A stretch of DNA of 64,000 bases from Ligustrum vulgare (taxonomy: Eukaryota; Streptophyta; Magnoliopsida; Lamiales; Oleaceae): assembly GCA_963555705.1 (NCBI GenBank), contig OY743172.1, positions 26,845,446 to 26,909,445 on the forward strand, read 5' to 3'. This document shows positions 43,561 through 54,416 of the stretch, piece after piece. Numbering within the stretch: the stretch's first letter is position 1; each line of letters starts with the position of its first letter. The position numbers were made by a program, and so were the translations under genes. Under the pieces are notes generated by a model, which did no database searches, had not been told where the DNA came from, and saw nothing but the letters and a program-made list of their open reading frames with translations.

Positions 43561-44090
43561 TTAGTAGTTTGGGTTACAGGTGGTGGTGTTGGTGGGGTGT
43601 TGTTGTGGTGGGTGAGGTTGTGGTGTAGCGGTGGTAGTGGTGGTGATGTGACGGTCTGGTGGATGCGGTGGTGCATTGGTGTGCGGTGATGAGGGTGGTT
43701 GGTGGTGGTGATGCTTTGTGTGTTACAACATGACGGATTGTAGATGATGTCTGCAATTTTGTTTTTTTTATTTTTATTTTGCAGTTGAGGTGGAGGTGGT
43801 GGTGACGACAATATGATGGTGGTTGGTGGTGGTGATGCTCCGTGCGTTACAGCACGTCGGATTGTAGATGATGACTGCAATTTCTTTTTTCTTTCTTTTT
43901 TGTGCGGTTGAGGTGGAGGTGGTGGAGGCATAGGTGTGGTGGTGACTACAATATTCACGGGGTGGTGAGTGTAGATTACAGGTCACATATTGTTTTTGAT
44001 AATTTTTTGAAGTGAATAAATGGTGGTGATGGCGTTGAGGCGGTGGTGGTTGTGGACTGGCGGTGGTGAGATTGTGATGTAGGCAAGTTT
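43560..44090. repeat. GGT-rich tract with an internal 120-bp duplication
   Basis: Dense GGTGGT/GTGGTG runs. The block GGTGGTGATGCT...GTTACA(A/G)CA and GTAGATGATG(T/A)CTGCAATTT occurs at about 43700-43790 and again at about 43822-43915. His/Pro/Thr-rich open frames on the reverse strand are composition artefacts. Confidence 0.75.
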
Positions 44091-44345
44091 TCAAGCATTT
44101 TGTGACCTAATAATTAATAAGTGAATTGTGACATAAGAATAAGATAATTGTGGCTTAAAAGACTGGTGACCTAACAATTTGATAAATTGTGACATAGAAA
44201 TAACTTGGGATCGATTAATTTAAAATTTGTGACCTTGATATTATTTGTGCCTCAAGAAAATTGTTATTGTGACCTATTATTTTGATAATTTGTGACTTAA
44301 GCAAGTTTCGTTTTGTAACCTAAATTTTATATTGTGTTGTGACCT
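44090..44345. repeat. GTGACC-motif repeat (inverse of GGTCAC)
   Basis: About eight or nine copies of (T/G)GTGACCT or TTGTGAC(A/T)TA are spaced 25-50 bp with AT-rich filler. GTGACC is the reverse complement of the GGTCAC motif seen at 17240-17860, upstream of the other copy of this viral lineage. Confidence 0.7.
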
Positions 44346-44360
44346 GAATTTATATAATTA

Positions 44361-44595
44361 GGGTGTATTTGATAAGTTGGGTAGAAAAGGAAAAGGAAAA
44401 GATTTTCTATGGAAAATATTTTTCCATCAAAATTTAAACCCATGAAAAATTGTTTTCCTTGATTTCAAGGAAAATTTTCACTTTTTTAACTTGAGAGGAA
44501 AATATCTTTCATGTAACATTTTGCAATCAAACACAAAAGGTGGAAAATTTGGGTGGAAAACATTTTCCTTTTCCACCCACCTATCAAACACACCC
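44361..44595. mobile_element. Tourist-type MITE, 235 bp, TSD TTA
   Basis: Flanked by TTA (44358-44360 and 44596-44598). Terminal inverted repeats of about 34 bp: GGGTGTATTTGATAAGTTGG on the left, GGGTGTGTTTGATAGGTGGG read inward from the right, both followed by a GAAAAGGAAAA-type stretch. PIF/Harbinger-like. No coding capacity. Confidence 0.88.
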
Positions 44596-44703
44596 TTAAT
44601 AAAATATTTTTAATTATTTAATTTAATTAAGTAATTATAACTACAACTTGATTTTTGAAAGTTTTTAAATTATATCTTAAAATTATAATTGTGTATTGTA
44701 AAC

Positions 44704-44709
<6 letters not shown>

Positions 44710-44746
<37 letters not shown>
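44710..44746. repeat. (TA)n microsatellite at the viral junction
   Basis: About 37 bases of perfect TA dinucleotides, ending 7 bases before the ATG of the viral frame at 44753. TA-rich tracts are known preferred sites for pararetrovirus integration through host repair. Confidence 0.95.
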
Positions 44747-44749
<3 letters not shown>

Positions 44750-44752
44750 AGG

Positions 44753-47700
44753 ATGATCTTTGGAGAATCATCAAACAACTCTTCAAACATTTCAAGATCT
44801 AGTTCATCTAAATCTTTTCAAAATTTTCAAAATTCAAATGTTTTTCCTTCAAGATTCTCAACTTCATCCAGCAGACTCAAAGATGTCAACTTTGAAGCTG
44901 TTATTCCAAAACCTCAATATTCTGAATCTGAACAAGATTCACCGACTGCATCTGACATGCAGCCTCCTTCTGAAGACATTCCTCTTCTGAGAAAGAAACA
45001 TCACAGAAGAAGTTTATCTTTTCAACTCAACGTCATTTCTTCTAGCATTGATAGAAGATCTGAATTCAAAAAAGATCAGTCTCCTAAGGTCAAAAACCTA
45101 AGGAAACTTTTTCGTCAAACTTTTTCAAAAGAAGAAATTGAATCTTACTGGGATGAGTACTTCGCTCAACCAGAAGATATTTCATTTTTCAAATGGATTA
45201 ATTTCAAAGTTTTTGGTAAACAAAAGAAGCCTTCAAAATCTTCTTCCAAACCCAAATCCTCTTCGAAACCCAAATCCATTCAAGCTTCATCTTCAAAAGA
45301 AAAAACTTGGAAAACTTCTTCCAATCAAACTTTCAAATCGGAATATCCTCCTCTTGAAGAGATCGTTATTCCTCATGGGAATGCAGAAGTTACTGCGTCT
45401 CCTTTCAAACAAATTCCTGAAGATAGAACTGATAATGCAGCAGCCAAAACTGTTGATGTCAGAAATCTTCAAATTCAGAACAATTACACAAACATTGTTC
45501 TTCAAACTATCGGTAATCAGTTAACCAGAATTGAAGCCAATTCTGAAACTGAAGCCAAATTCAAAATTCCCTCTAATGCTTTTTCTTCCATTAGAGATTC
45601 TCCTTCTTCCTCATCTTCCTCGAGTAATCAAAGGTTGCTTTTCAAACCAACCAATCTTACTCCTGATCTTGGTAAGAAATCTTTAGACACTGATTCTGCA
45701 GTGATTAAAGAACTTGCCTCTCAATTTTCAAAAATGTCCGCATCTTCAAAAAATATCAACACAATTGACATTTCAGATGTCGAAAACCAATTTGTTGAAG
45801 AAGCACCGCTTCAAGTAAACAGATTGAAATTTCAATCTTCAAAACTTCCAACATTCTATTCTCGTCCTACTCAACCAGATTTACTTTTAGAAGAATCATC
45901 TTTTAGAAGGAAAGTCACTGAGACATACTCAGGCGACGAAATCGTTGAATGGAATATTGATGGAATGACGGAATTCCAGATTATTCAAACTATCAATAAA
46001 ATGTATGTTTGCTTCAATGCTTACAGATGTCAAAAGATTGATGAAGTGAATGCTTGTAATAATCTTATTATTGGCTTCACTGGACAATTAAAGGGATGGT
46101 GGTCTAACTACCTTAACGATGCAAGTCGTTTAGAGGTTATTAATGCCACAAAAACCGAAAATGATCAGATTGTTTCTGATACATTGACGACCCTTGTTTT
46201 TGCCATTATCAAACATTTTATTGGATCCCCTGAATTCCTTCAGGATAGATCGTCAGAAATTCTGATGAATTTGTCTTGTCCAAAATTGCACGACTTCAGA
46301 TGGTATAAGGATATCTTCCTTACCAGAGTCATGCTTCGCGACGACTGCAATCAAGAGTTCTGGAAAGAAAGATTTCTATCTGGACTTCCTAAACTTTTTG
46401 CAGAGAAAGTTCGCAATTCAATCAAACTTCAATTTAACAATTCAATTCCTTTTGGTGACTTAACTTATGGCGAACTTGTTAGTTACGTCAATAAGGAAGG
46501 GTTATCCCTCTGTAATGATATCAAACTCAAAGCCAAACTCAAATCTGAAAGTTTTGGGTCTAAGCATGAGTTGGGTTCATTCTGTGAACAATACGGTTTT
46601 GAAAAAATTCTTCCTCCCTCTTCAAAAAACAAGAAGAAGTTTCCTTCATTTCTGAGGAAACGAAATTTTCAAAATTCCAAAAGATTTTCTTCAAAATCTC
46701 ATCCTCAATTTCAAAAATCTTTTCAAAAGAATTCTTTTCAAAAATTTCAATCAAAACCAAAACATTTTCAAAAAACTGGTGATTCAGCCAAGGTCACTTG
46801 TTTCAAGTGTCATCAAACTGGTCATTATTCAAACGAATGTCCCATGAAGAACAAAATTAATAATCTTCAAATTGCTGAAGATATTAAGATTGATCTTCTC
46901 AATCTTCTTCATTCATCATCCGATGATGATTCTGAATTAGAGAAAATTTATCAGCATCAAGAAGATTCTGATAATGAATCTAATTCTTCCTCCTCTTCTC
47001 ATCCTTGCGAAGGTAAAGGTATTTGTGGTTGCAGAACCATTAATGTCCTTACAAAAGAAGAAGAACTTATTCAAGAAATAATTGAGCAGATTGACAATCC
47101 TCAATTAAAGAAGAAGTTCTCTTCGCTCCTTCCTTCTTCTTCAAAAACCCATGAATCGTTTAGTATGAAAGAAATACTAAAAAGATTTAATCAAGAATCT
47201 ACTTCTAAATCTTCATCATCTGATTTGAAATCAGAAGTGAAGGAAATGAAGTCTCAAATTTCCTTTTTGGAACGTCAGGTTAAAGAAATTAAACTTGATG
47301 TTACCATTATCAAAAATTCCTCTTCAAATATTCAAAATCAAAATGATTCTGATTCTTCTTCTTCTTCCTCAGAAGAATCCTCTGATTCTCGTATTAATGA
47401 TTTTAGTCCTCTTCAAACTGATGAAGAACGGATTAATGTTATTAATCGAATTCAACTTCAAAAATGGTACTGTCAAATGACAATTGTCATTGACGAGTCT
47501 TTTCAAATTACCACTAGAGTATTAATTGATTCTGGAGCAGATCAAAACTGCATCAGAGAAGGATTAATACCTTCAAAATACTTTGAGCAAACTACCGAAC
47601 GTCTCTACGGAGCAGGAGGCAAAAAGCTCAACATTCAAAATAAACTTTCAAAAGCTCATGTTTTCAAATCAAACATTTGTTTCAAAAATGAGTTTCTTTT

Positions 47701-48064
47701 GGTGAAAGATTTGGATCAAGAAGCAATTCTTGGAATTCCTTTCATCGTTCAAATTACCCCTTTTCAAGCTTACGAAAATGGTCTTCAGACCAATGTTTTC
47801 GGTCAAAATTTGATTTTCAAATTCATGCATCATACATCTCCAGCAGATGTTCATGATTTCAAAAGAACATCGATTTCTCAAATTAAGAATATTAATTTAA
47901 TAAATTTCAAAAAGAAAGAATCTTCAATTTTCAAAAAAGACAAATTGACAGATCACTTTCCTCAAAATTTCCTTGGATCCATTAGTAAAGAATCTTTCTT
48001 TATTAATTCCTTTTCAAAAGACAATCACGAGTGTCTCCCACTCCTCAAAATAAACCAAAATTAT
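44753..48064 (+). mobile_element. Endogenous pararetrovirus A2, coat-protein/protease segment
   Basis: Same lineage as 18535-23820 but 5'-truncated at the movement/coat boundary (the homologous position in the other copy is about 19580) and 3'-truncated by the Helitron-like end at 48066. The left junction is a (TA)n tract. No movement protein, RT or RNase H is present, so it cannot replicate by itself. Confidence 0.85.
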
Positions 48065-48091
48065 ATCTATATAATATATAAAAGCAGCTGA
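44753..48091 (+). CDS. Uninterrupted pararetrovirus coat/protease polyprotein frame, 1112 codons
   Basis: A single open frame from ATG 44753. The region to about residue 160 holds ISSSIDRR and SKEEIESYWDEYF; Ser/Lys-rich and low-complexity linkers follow. The capsid core is at about 380-640 (CPKLHDFRWYKDIF, FLSGLPKLFAEKV, ELGSFCEQYGF). A basic Phe/Lys/Ser tract precedes the zinc knuckle CFKCHQTGHYSNEC at about 683-696. Acidic Ser-rich stretches and a coiled-coil-like segment (about 840-860) follow. The retropepsin has DSGAD at 926-930 and AILGIPF near 991. The last dozen residues come from Helitron-like DNA. The start Met aligns to an internal Leu of the other copy, so it is probably fortuitous. 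No stops in 3.3 kb suggests recent integration or selection. No viral promoter recognised. Confidence 0.85.
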   Translation: MIFGESSNNSSNISRSSSSKSFQNFQNSNVFPSRFSTSSSRLKDVNFEAVIPKPQYSESEQDSPTASDMQPPSEDIPLLRKKHHRRSLSFQLNVISSSIDRRSEFKKDQSPKVKNLRKLFRQTFSKEEIESYWDEYFAQPEDISFFKWINFKVFGKQKKPSKSSSKPKSSSKPKSIQASSSKEKTWKTSSNQTFKSEYPPLEEIVIPHGNAEVTASPFKQIPEDRTDNAAAKTVDVRNLQIQNNYTNIVLQTIGNQLTRIEANSETEAKFKIPSNAFSSIRDSPSSSSSSSNQRLLFKPTNLTPDLGKKSLDTDSAVIKELASQFSKMSASSKNINTIDISDVENQFVEEAPLQVNRLKFQSSKLPTFYSRPTQPDLLLEESSFRRKVTETYSGDEIVEWNIDGMTEFQIIQTINKMYVCFNAYRCQKIDEVNACNNLIIGFTGQLKGWWSNYLNDASRLEVINATKTENDQIVSDTLTTLVFAIIKHFIGSPEFLQDRSSEILMNLSCPKLHDFRWYKDIFLTRVMLRDDCNQEFWKERFLSGLPKLFAEKVRNSIKLQFNNSIPFGDLTYGELVSYVNKEGLSLCNDIKLKAKLKSESFGSKHELGSFCEQYGFEKILPPSSKNKKKFPSFLRKRNFQNSKRFSSKSHPQFQKSFQKNSFQKFQSKPKHFQKTGDSAKVTCFKCHQTGHYSNECPMKNKINNLQIAEDIKIDLLNLLHSSSDDDSELEKIYQHQEDSDNESNSSSSSHPCEGKGICGCRTINVLTKEEELIQEIIEQIDNPQLKKKFSSLLPSSSKTHESFSMKEILKRFNQESTSKSSSSDLKSEVKEMKSQISFLERQVKEIKLDVTIIKNSSSNIQNQNDSDSSSSSSEESSDSRINDFSPLQTDEERINVINRIQLQKWYCQMTIVIDESFQITTRVLIDSGADQNCIREGLIPSKYFEQTTERLYGAGGKKLNIQNKLSKAHVFKSNICFKNEFLLVKDLDQEAILGIPFIVQITPFQAYENGLQTNVFGQNLIFKFMHHTSPADVHDFKRTSISQIKNINLINFKKKESSIFKKDKLTDHFPQNFLGSISKESFFINSFSKDNHECLPLLKINQNYIYIIYKSS

Positions 48092-49150
48092 GTTTTGGCG
48101 GGAAAACTCAGCTTTTATTGTGTTCACACTCAAAAATTCAGCTTTTATTGTGTTCACACTGCTAATTCTACTTAAGTATTTTTATAAAGAATTTTTTTCA
48201 CTTATTTATATTTGGTTATTTGTGTTTAAAACTCTCTTTTCATAAAATTATTCTAATCATTTAATGTTTTGAATCTTACAAATAAGTATTTGTATGTACT
48301 CATACAAATTCAATGTAAAATTTTCAGTTCAAAATTATATCGAAATTGTATTATGCATCTAATACTAAATAAATATTATCATATAAAACTTTTTTATAAA
48401 TAATCTTATTTTTTTAGTTATTTAGTACATCTAAAAATTCGAGTTCCTTTGTATTGCGTTCTATTAAATTAATTAGTATTTTTATAGAAAGTTACTTTTA
48501 ATACGTAAATAATTTTTTTGTAATAATGTGATATTTTATTGGTCTCAATCTTATGGATGAATAATTTCGTTCGGTCATACAAATCCAATGTCGAATTTTC
48601 ATTTACATTTATATCGAATATTTAATCAAGTTGTATTAAATTTCATTTTAAATAGTCATACTTTTAAGTTCTTTGGTATATATACATAATAACCTTCTTT
48701 TCTATATCAGATTATTTATCAAAATAATTTTATTTACAATTACATTTAATCATTATATGATTTTTTATTCTAGAAAGTCTCATATCACATTTTTCACATT
48801 AACGGTTAACAGATTTATTTATATTGTTTTGAAATTATATAGTTATTAATGGTTTTTTTGTCATAATTGTTAAGTCTAAATTTTAAAAAATAATTAACTA
48901 TGACATGATATTAATTGTTATATTTTGATTCAATATTTATGATTTTTAAATTTCTACAACAATAAGTAAATGGTATCTCAATTTACTTAACTGAAAATTG
49001 AGATGATCAATGTTATATTATATTTTTCATTAAAAAAACAATTACGTTGTATAATTATTGCAAAAACCTATAATATCATGAATTTGATGTATCATTGTCA
49101 ATCTCATAATTTTAGTATTTTTTTTTCTTTTTTTATGATTATCGAATCTA
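48066..49150 (+). mobile_element. Helitron-like element, 5' end and body
   Basis: It begins A|TCTATATAATATATAAAAGC, a typical plant Helitron 5' terminus (TC start after A). A perfect 11-bp-arm hairpin AGCTGAGTTTT/AAAACTCAGCT (48086-48113, loop GGCGGG) follows at once. AT-rich, no coding. No 3' CTRR end with hairpin was identified before the second terminus at 49151, so the right boundary is a guess. Confidence 0.45.
48175..49130. repeat. AT-rich repeat, copy 1 (partner 50225-51370)
   Basis: Shared anchor phrases include ACTTATTTATATTT, AACTCTCTTTTCATAAAA/AACCTCTCTTTTCATAAAA, CTTACAAATAAGTATTTGT, TTAACGGTTAACA and AATTGAGATGATCAAT in the same order. The extra length of copy 2 is mostly the Stowaway insertion. 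Confidence 0.8.
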
Positions 49151-50224
49151 TCTATATAATATATAAAAGTAGCTGAGTCAACCTCAATCAACTTCCCTTT
49201 TTCCCTCCAAAACTCTTGTGCTATGTCCATATTTTATTTATTTATTTTTCCAATTTTTTAGGACTTCAATATTTATCATGTTCACACTACTTATATCCCC
49301 TATCCAATAATCAACTTCAAAACCCACATAAAAAATAGTTGGACCTTCAATATTTATTTATTATTTTCAAAATCGCCGACGTCTACTTATAGTCTTCAAT
49401 ATTTGTTGTGTTTACATGACTTCTATTTCCCCCCGCCTAATTACACTGGAAATCCAGTTATTTTTCCTTTTTTTTTTTCCTTTTTCGCTTTTTCAGAATT
49501 TATTTCATTTTTTTCCCATTTTCAAAATTTGTTGATTCATTTTTGTTTTCTATATCTTTTTTTTTCCCATTTCCCTATAAACAACCTCTTTCATTTCTGT
49601 TATATATAATTATTACGAAGATATACACAATAATAAAAGATTCAATCAAAGGGTTATTTCTTTGAAAAAATGTATACTGTTTAACATGACCGCTCCACTC
49701 CACCTTCTATTTATCACGTTTTATGATTCAAAATTTCTGGTGCGGTGGTAATGCTTATTAGTTATTAATATTACAAACCAGTTGAAAATAAAAAATAGTA
49801 AATTATTTTTTGAAAAAGTAAAAAGGATTGACACTACTCATTTCTTCAAGACCTGTGATATTTTGAGTCATTGAATATAGATTTGGATTTCTAACAAAAA
49901 AGAAAAATATTAAAAAAATAATATTGTAGAGAAAGTTTCGAAAACAATATAGAATGCAAAATTATTTTAGACTAATAAGAGGATTTGTTAATAGTCTATT
50001 TATATTATGTTCTAGATTTCTCTGTTGGGGTTGCAATGTGTTAACTAATGTTGGGCTATTTAGAATAGTTTTGGGCTTGATAGACATGTTAATGATTTCG
50101 GATGTTGAGTGAAGAAAAAATATATTATTCGTGGGTCAGTATATATATTTGATGAAATTGTATATCACATTGTATAAAAAATAATAAAAATAAGAAATTA
50201 GAATTTTTTTTTTTTTTAAATTTG

Positions 50225-51370
50225 CTTTTACTGATAAGTTGTTTCTTATTTTTTATGATATAAGAACGATAATTTGTTTGGTTTTACTTATTTATATTTA
50301 ACTTTTTTGTGTCAAAACCTCTCTTTTCATAAAAAAATGTGTTCTTCTAACTTTTTCAATCTTACAAATAAGTATTTGTGTTCATTTATACAAATCCAAA
50401 TAAAATTTTCAGTTAAAAATTATGTTGAAATTTTATTACTAGATAATACTCTCTATGTTCTACAAAGATAGTCCACTATTTCTTTTTTGTCCATCTCAAA
50501 AAGATATTCTACTTTATTTTTTAAGAGTGAAATTAATATTTTATATTTCATTTTGTCCTTAATCCGTATGAAAATGAGTAGAGGACTATCTTTATGGGAC
50601 GGAAGGAGTACTAAATTATAAATCACATCATACATATAATTTTTTTTTATAAATAATTTTATTTTTAGTTATTTAGTACATCTAAATATTGGAGCTCTTT
50701 TTTATAGCATATTATTAAATTATTAAATATTTTTATAGATAATTACATTTAATACGTAATTAATTTCTTATAATAATTGTTATATTTTATTGGTCTTAAT
50801 TTTATGGATAAATATTTGGTTCAGTCATACAGATCCAATGTCAAATTCTCAATTAAAATAATATCTAAAATTTATACACATTCGTATTTTTATAAATCAC
50901 GTTGTATTGAAATTTTTATAACTAAATCCTATTTTTAAGTTATTTATTACATATACATATTAAAGTTCTTTCCTATGTTGCATTATTTATCAAAATTATT
51001 TCGATGACAATTACATTTAATTCTTAATTAATTTTTTATTCCAAAAAATCTCATATCACATTTTTTAACATTAACGGTTAACAAATTTATCTATATTGTT
51101 TGAAATGATATAGTTATTAATGGTTTTTGTCCTAACTGTTAATTTTAAATTTTCAAAAAGTAATTAACCATACCAAGATATTCTTTGCTATATTTTAATT
51201 CAGATTTTATGATATTTTTTCACAATAATATATGAATTGTCTTCCAATTTACTAATTAACTAAAAATTGAGATGATCAATATTAAACTATAATTTCAATC
51301 AGAAAATAATTACGTTGTATAAATATTGAAAACCTAAAATATCATAAATTTGATGCAATATCTTTGTCAA
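50225..51370. repeat. AT-rich repeat, copy 2 (partner 48175-49130)
   Basis: See copy 1. The order of anchors is collinear; roughly 75-80 percent similar by eye. Confidence 0.8.
50449..50608. mobile_element. Stowaway-type MITE, 160 bp, TSD TA
   Basis: TA|CTCTCTATGTTCTACAAAGATAGTCC at the left and GGACTATCTTTATGGGACGGAAGGAG|TA at the right form inverted repeats of about 27 bp with the family CTCCCTCCGTCCC-like end. No coding. Confidence 0.88.
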
Positions 51371-51378
51371 CCTCGCAA

Positions 51379-51434
<56 letters not shown>
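51379..51434. repeat. (ATT)n microsatellite
   Basis: About 56 bases of ATT trinucleotide repeats without interruption. Confidence 0.97.
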
Positions 51435-51435
<1 letters not shown>

Positions 51436-52180
51436 CATGTTATTTTTCATTGTCAATGGTCAAAATATTGAATTTTATCTTTTATATGCATGGTCTCTAT
51501 TATTAACTTTTTCATCTATTGTTTGAATGTTCAGAGTATATGAATACTGGAGATCCTACATTTAAGTGTTAATTTTGCAATGCGAATTTTTGGTTCGAGA
51601 AGATGGTGAATAATCGTTACAAAACTTGAAGATCATATTCTATAAGGTCAAATTCTATCTGATAGTAATGCAGGATACAAGTTTTTTATTCTAAGGATAT
51701 CGTTGAGCCATTCGAATTTTATGATACTTATTAGATTTAATTTTTTTTTTCATTGATGGTATCATATGTCATGACTATCGATAAGAGTCAGACACAATCA
51801 TTTTCGCATGTATGACTTCTCCCTAAAAGGTTGATGTTTATACATGAAACTAATAAATGATGAACTTATCTCTTATTTGTAAATGTTATTTATTTTGTTT
51901 AAGAATTCATTTAATTTCGAATAGGATTATTTTTATTTAGATGATTCACTAGTTCACTAGTGTGTATATATATCTGTGTGGGTGTGTTTTTCCCTTTTCT
52001 TATCAACCTCTTTGTCCTTCGTGGTATCTAGCTAACATTATTCTCAGTCTACTCCGTGAAAGAAAACCTCACACAGTCATACTCCCACGGTTCAAGTTTG
52101 GGAAAATCCACATCGTATTTATTTCAATTCGCAGGACGCCGGAATTGGAAGGCAATACAGTCGATCGACGCCGTGAACTT

Positions 52181-52801
52181 ATGGCCGCGGAAGATTTCGA
52201 GTCCGACCTGGACTTGGCCTTCGACCTTCAACTGCAAGAAGCCATCACCGCTTCGCTCTCCGTGACACCCGCTCCTCCCAAATCACAGTTAACATCAGCC
52301 ACCGAAAACGATGAATTCTTGAGCTTCACTTACAAGTCTAGTGAACTCCGTAAATCCGAGCAAGAATTGAACGACCCTGCAGCGTCTGAAACTGAATTTA
52401 AGAGAATTCGAGACGATATCCCCATTCGGATCCACGACCACCGCGGGGCAAATGAAACGGTGACAATTTCGAAGGATCAATGGCAGGGAAGTGGGGACCG
52501 TTTTGAGAGGCCATACGGAGAAGGGAGTTCTAAAGGAAAAAATCTGGAGATTTTTAGGGTTTATGTTAAGGGTTTGGTGGAGCTTTACTTGCCAAAGGAG
52601 ATTGTTTTGGGTGGGATTGGCGTCGCAATATGCGATTCAAAGGATGACTTGTTGTTTGAGTTGAGAAAGCCAGTGCTTGGGAATGGGATGAGCCGGCAAA
52701 GTGTGGAAATGAGGGCTTTGATCGAGGGTCTCAATGCCGCAAAGGAACTGGGTTTGAACAGGGTCTTATTCTATTGTGATCACTTTCCGATTTTCAATTA
52801 T
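52181..52801 (+). CDS. RNase H-like/RBR E3 ubiquitin ligase, exon 1
   Basis: 207 codons from ATG 52181 (MAAEDFESD) to an AAT TAT|GTGAGT donor. The start is residue 74 of a longer open stretch, whose leader does not look like this family. Residues 1-40 are acidic (DLDLAFDLQLQEAI, helix-like). The region from about 125 (IFRVYVKGLVEL, GGIGVAICD, SVEMRALIEGLNAAKELGL, FYCDHFPIF) is the RVT_3/RNase H-like domain that precedes the RING-IBR-RING module in a plant-specific RBR group. Expected phase 0 join to exon 2 (Y|VTGQW) at 61238. GC content is clearly higher than the flanks. Probably cytosolic ubiquitin transfer; targets unknown. Confidence 0.9.
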
Positions 52802-53200
52802 GTGAGTTCTGACTATAATTTACTATTTGTCTGGAAATTTTGAAACATTGTTATGCTGGTTTAATTGTTCATTTATGCTATTCTTTAGCACATAATTCAG
52901 TTATTAGTATTATACGAGTAAATTGATGTCAGAATTAGTTTGTTACTGAGACATTACAATGGCAAGCCATAAAAGTAACCAAACAAATGTCGCTGCTTGC
53001 TATTTTTAAGTAATAGTCAAGCAAATTTCTGCATTTTCAAGTGTATTGCGTCAATGTAAAAGAGACAAATTTCCAGACTATAAATTGTTAAAATGTTTGA
53101 TTGTGAAAGATTGTTTCCAAATGTTACAATTTTGTTATTATTTACCATGAAATGATACCAATAGAGTCCTGTTAGATTCGGGATTATTTTTAACATATTG

Positions 53201-53652
53201 CCCCCGTTTGGCCCCCTTTAAATTTTTAACACATTTTTGTCTACTTACCATCTTCTCAACCACACATTTATCAATAAAATAATACTCCCCCCGTTTCATT
53301 TATATAAGTTTGTTTGACTTTTCACACAGATTAAGAAAACATATTTAATGTTATTGAAAAGGTAGTTTTTGTAAAGAAAATTTCCAACTTACCCTTATTA
53401 ATATCAAAACTATTATTATTGGAAGTCATAAATAGAGGTGTATTAGTAAACAAATAAAATAAATATTTCATAATAAAGAAACAAGCCCATATAATTGGGA
53501 TAAGAGAAAAATGATTTGAAGCCTATATAAATGGGACAAAGGGAGTATTACACATAAACCCAAAAAAGATTTTCTACTTGTTAACCACACATTCTCCAAA
53601 AAATCACTATACATTTCAAATAAACTCTTTTTAAAGAGCATCAAATAGGGGC
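53201..53652. mobile_element. Tourist-like MITE containing a Stowaway MITE
   Basis: Termini GCCCCCGTTTGGCCCCCTTTAA and, inward from the right, GCCCCTATTTGATGCTCTTTAA; 3-bp direct repeat ATT at 53198-53200 and 53653-53655. The Stowaway at 53285-53545 is nested inside. Non-coding. Confidence 0.7.
53285..53545. mobile_element. Stowaway-type MITE, 261 bp, TSD TA
   Basis: TA|CTCCCCCCGTTTCATTTATATAAG left, inverse of CTATATAAATGGGACAAAGGGAG|TA right, about 23-bp inverted repeats with the usual family ends. It lies within the Tourist-like MITE. Confidence 0.9.
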
Positions 53653-54416
53653 ATTAAGTTATATCTGTATAGATTAAACCTGGTAAGACTTTAAACTGAT
53701 TGATGTTGGATCCATGATATGGATTAAAGGCAACATACACGTAAAGTACCAAAAATATTTTAAAAGTGTGAGGTGCCCTTCGTGCAGGGTGTTCATCAGG
53801 AGCCTCAAGTTCACACTTCTATAACCCTTTCCCAAGACTCATGCATTGACTTATTGAAGTTCACAATTCAGGGCAGCTGTGTTGCCCTTTATTGCTATTT
53901 GTTATCATCCTCAGCTTTTTGCTTCGTTTTTCCATAACTCATAATGTTTTAACTTTTCCTTGAGTTGTTTTAAACATCCCAACCCCGGTACTTAATTGCT
54001 TAGAGAAATAATAGCAGAAAAACTCCCGAAGTACTAAAATAGCATTGCCAATGATGAAGACATTGTACAACTTGATAAATTTCCTTGTCATTGGTAGGAT
54101 ATCATTTATCCCTACCTAAAATATTGCAAGGTACCTCAAAAACCTTATATAGATCTAAATGTCTCAAAACCCTCAGCTATTCTTTGCTTAATTTCTAGGA
54201 AGACTATCTAAATTTCGTATAGATAGAGGGTAAGCCATGTAAACCATAGGTCAGTTAACGTCTTATGTTTGGCCCATTCTCGAATAGCCTTGACATTTTC
54301 AGTATCGTTTAAATTCCTGAACAGACACTATGAAGCCTAAGAAAAACTTAATCTAGGTTACACGAAAGGACTCCTGATGCAAGATGCCGTATAAGTTGAT
54401 AACAAACAATAAAGAA

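Larger units (their letters stand above)
49151..51375 (+). mobile_element. Second Helitron-like copy
   Basis: The terminus TCTATATAATATATAAAAGT at 49151 (after A) repeats the one at 48066, followed by AGCTGAGT. The body downstream (50225-51370) is homologous to 48175-49130. A Stowaway MITE (50449-50608) lies inside. 3' end not defined. Confidence 0.4.

Noticed and set aside
43216..44094. Gly/Trp-, His/Pro- and Ser-rich frames
   Set aside because: Produced by GGTGGT repeats on either strand or by a CT-rich stretch; no domain.
44753..48091. Domesticated host gene or Ty3 retrotransposon gag
   Set aside because: The paired copy at 18.5 kb carries a 30K movement protein upstream of the same coat sequence, which points to Caulimoviridae rather than a Ty3 element; host use is left open as a question only.
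51940..51961. CTAGT at 51955 as a Helitron 3' end
   Set aside because: No hairpin precedes it and CACTAGT is locally repeated, so the match is likely chance.
53760..54360. Gene fragment in RBR intron
   Set aside because: Only short frames with stops; no motif in either strand.
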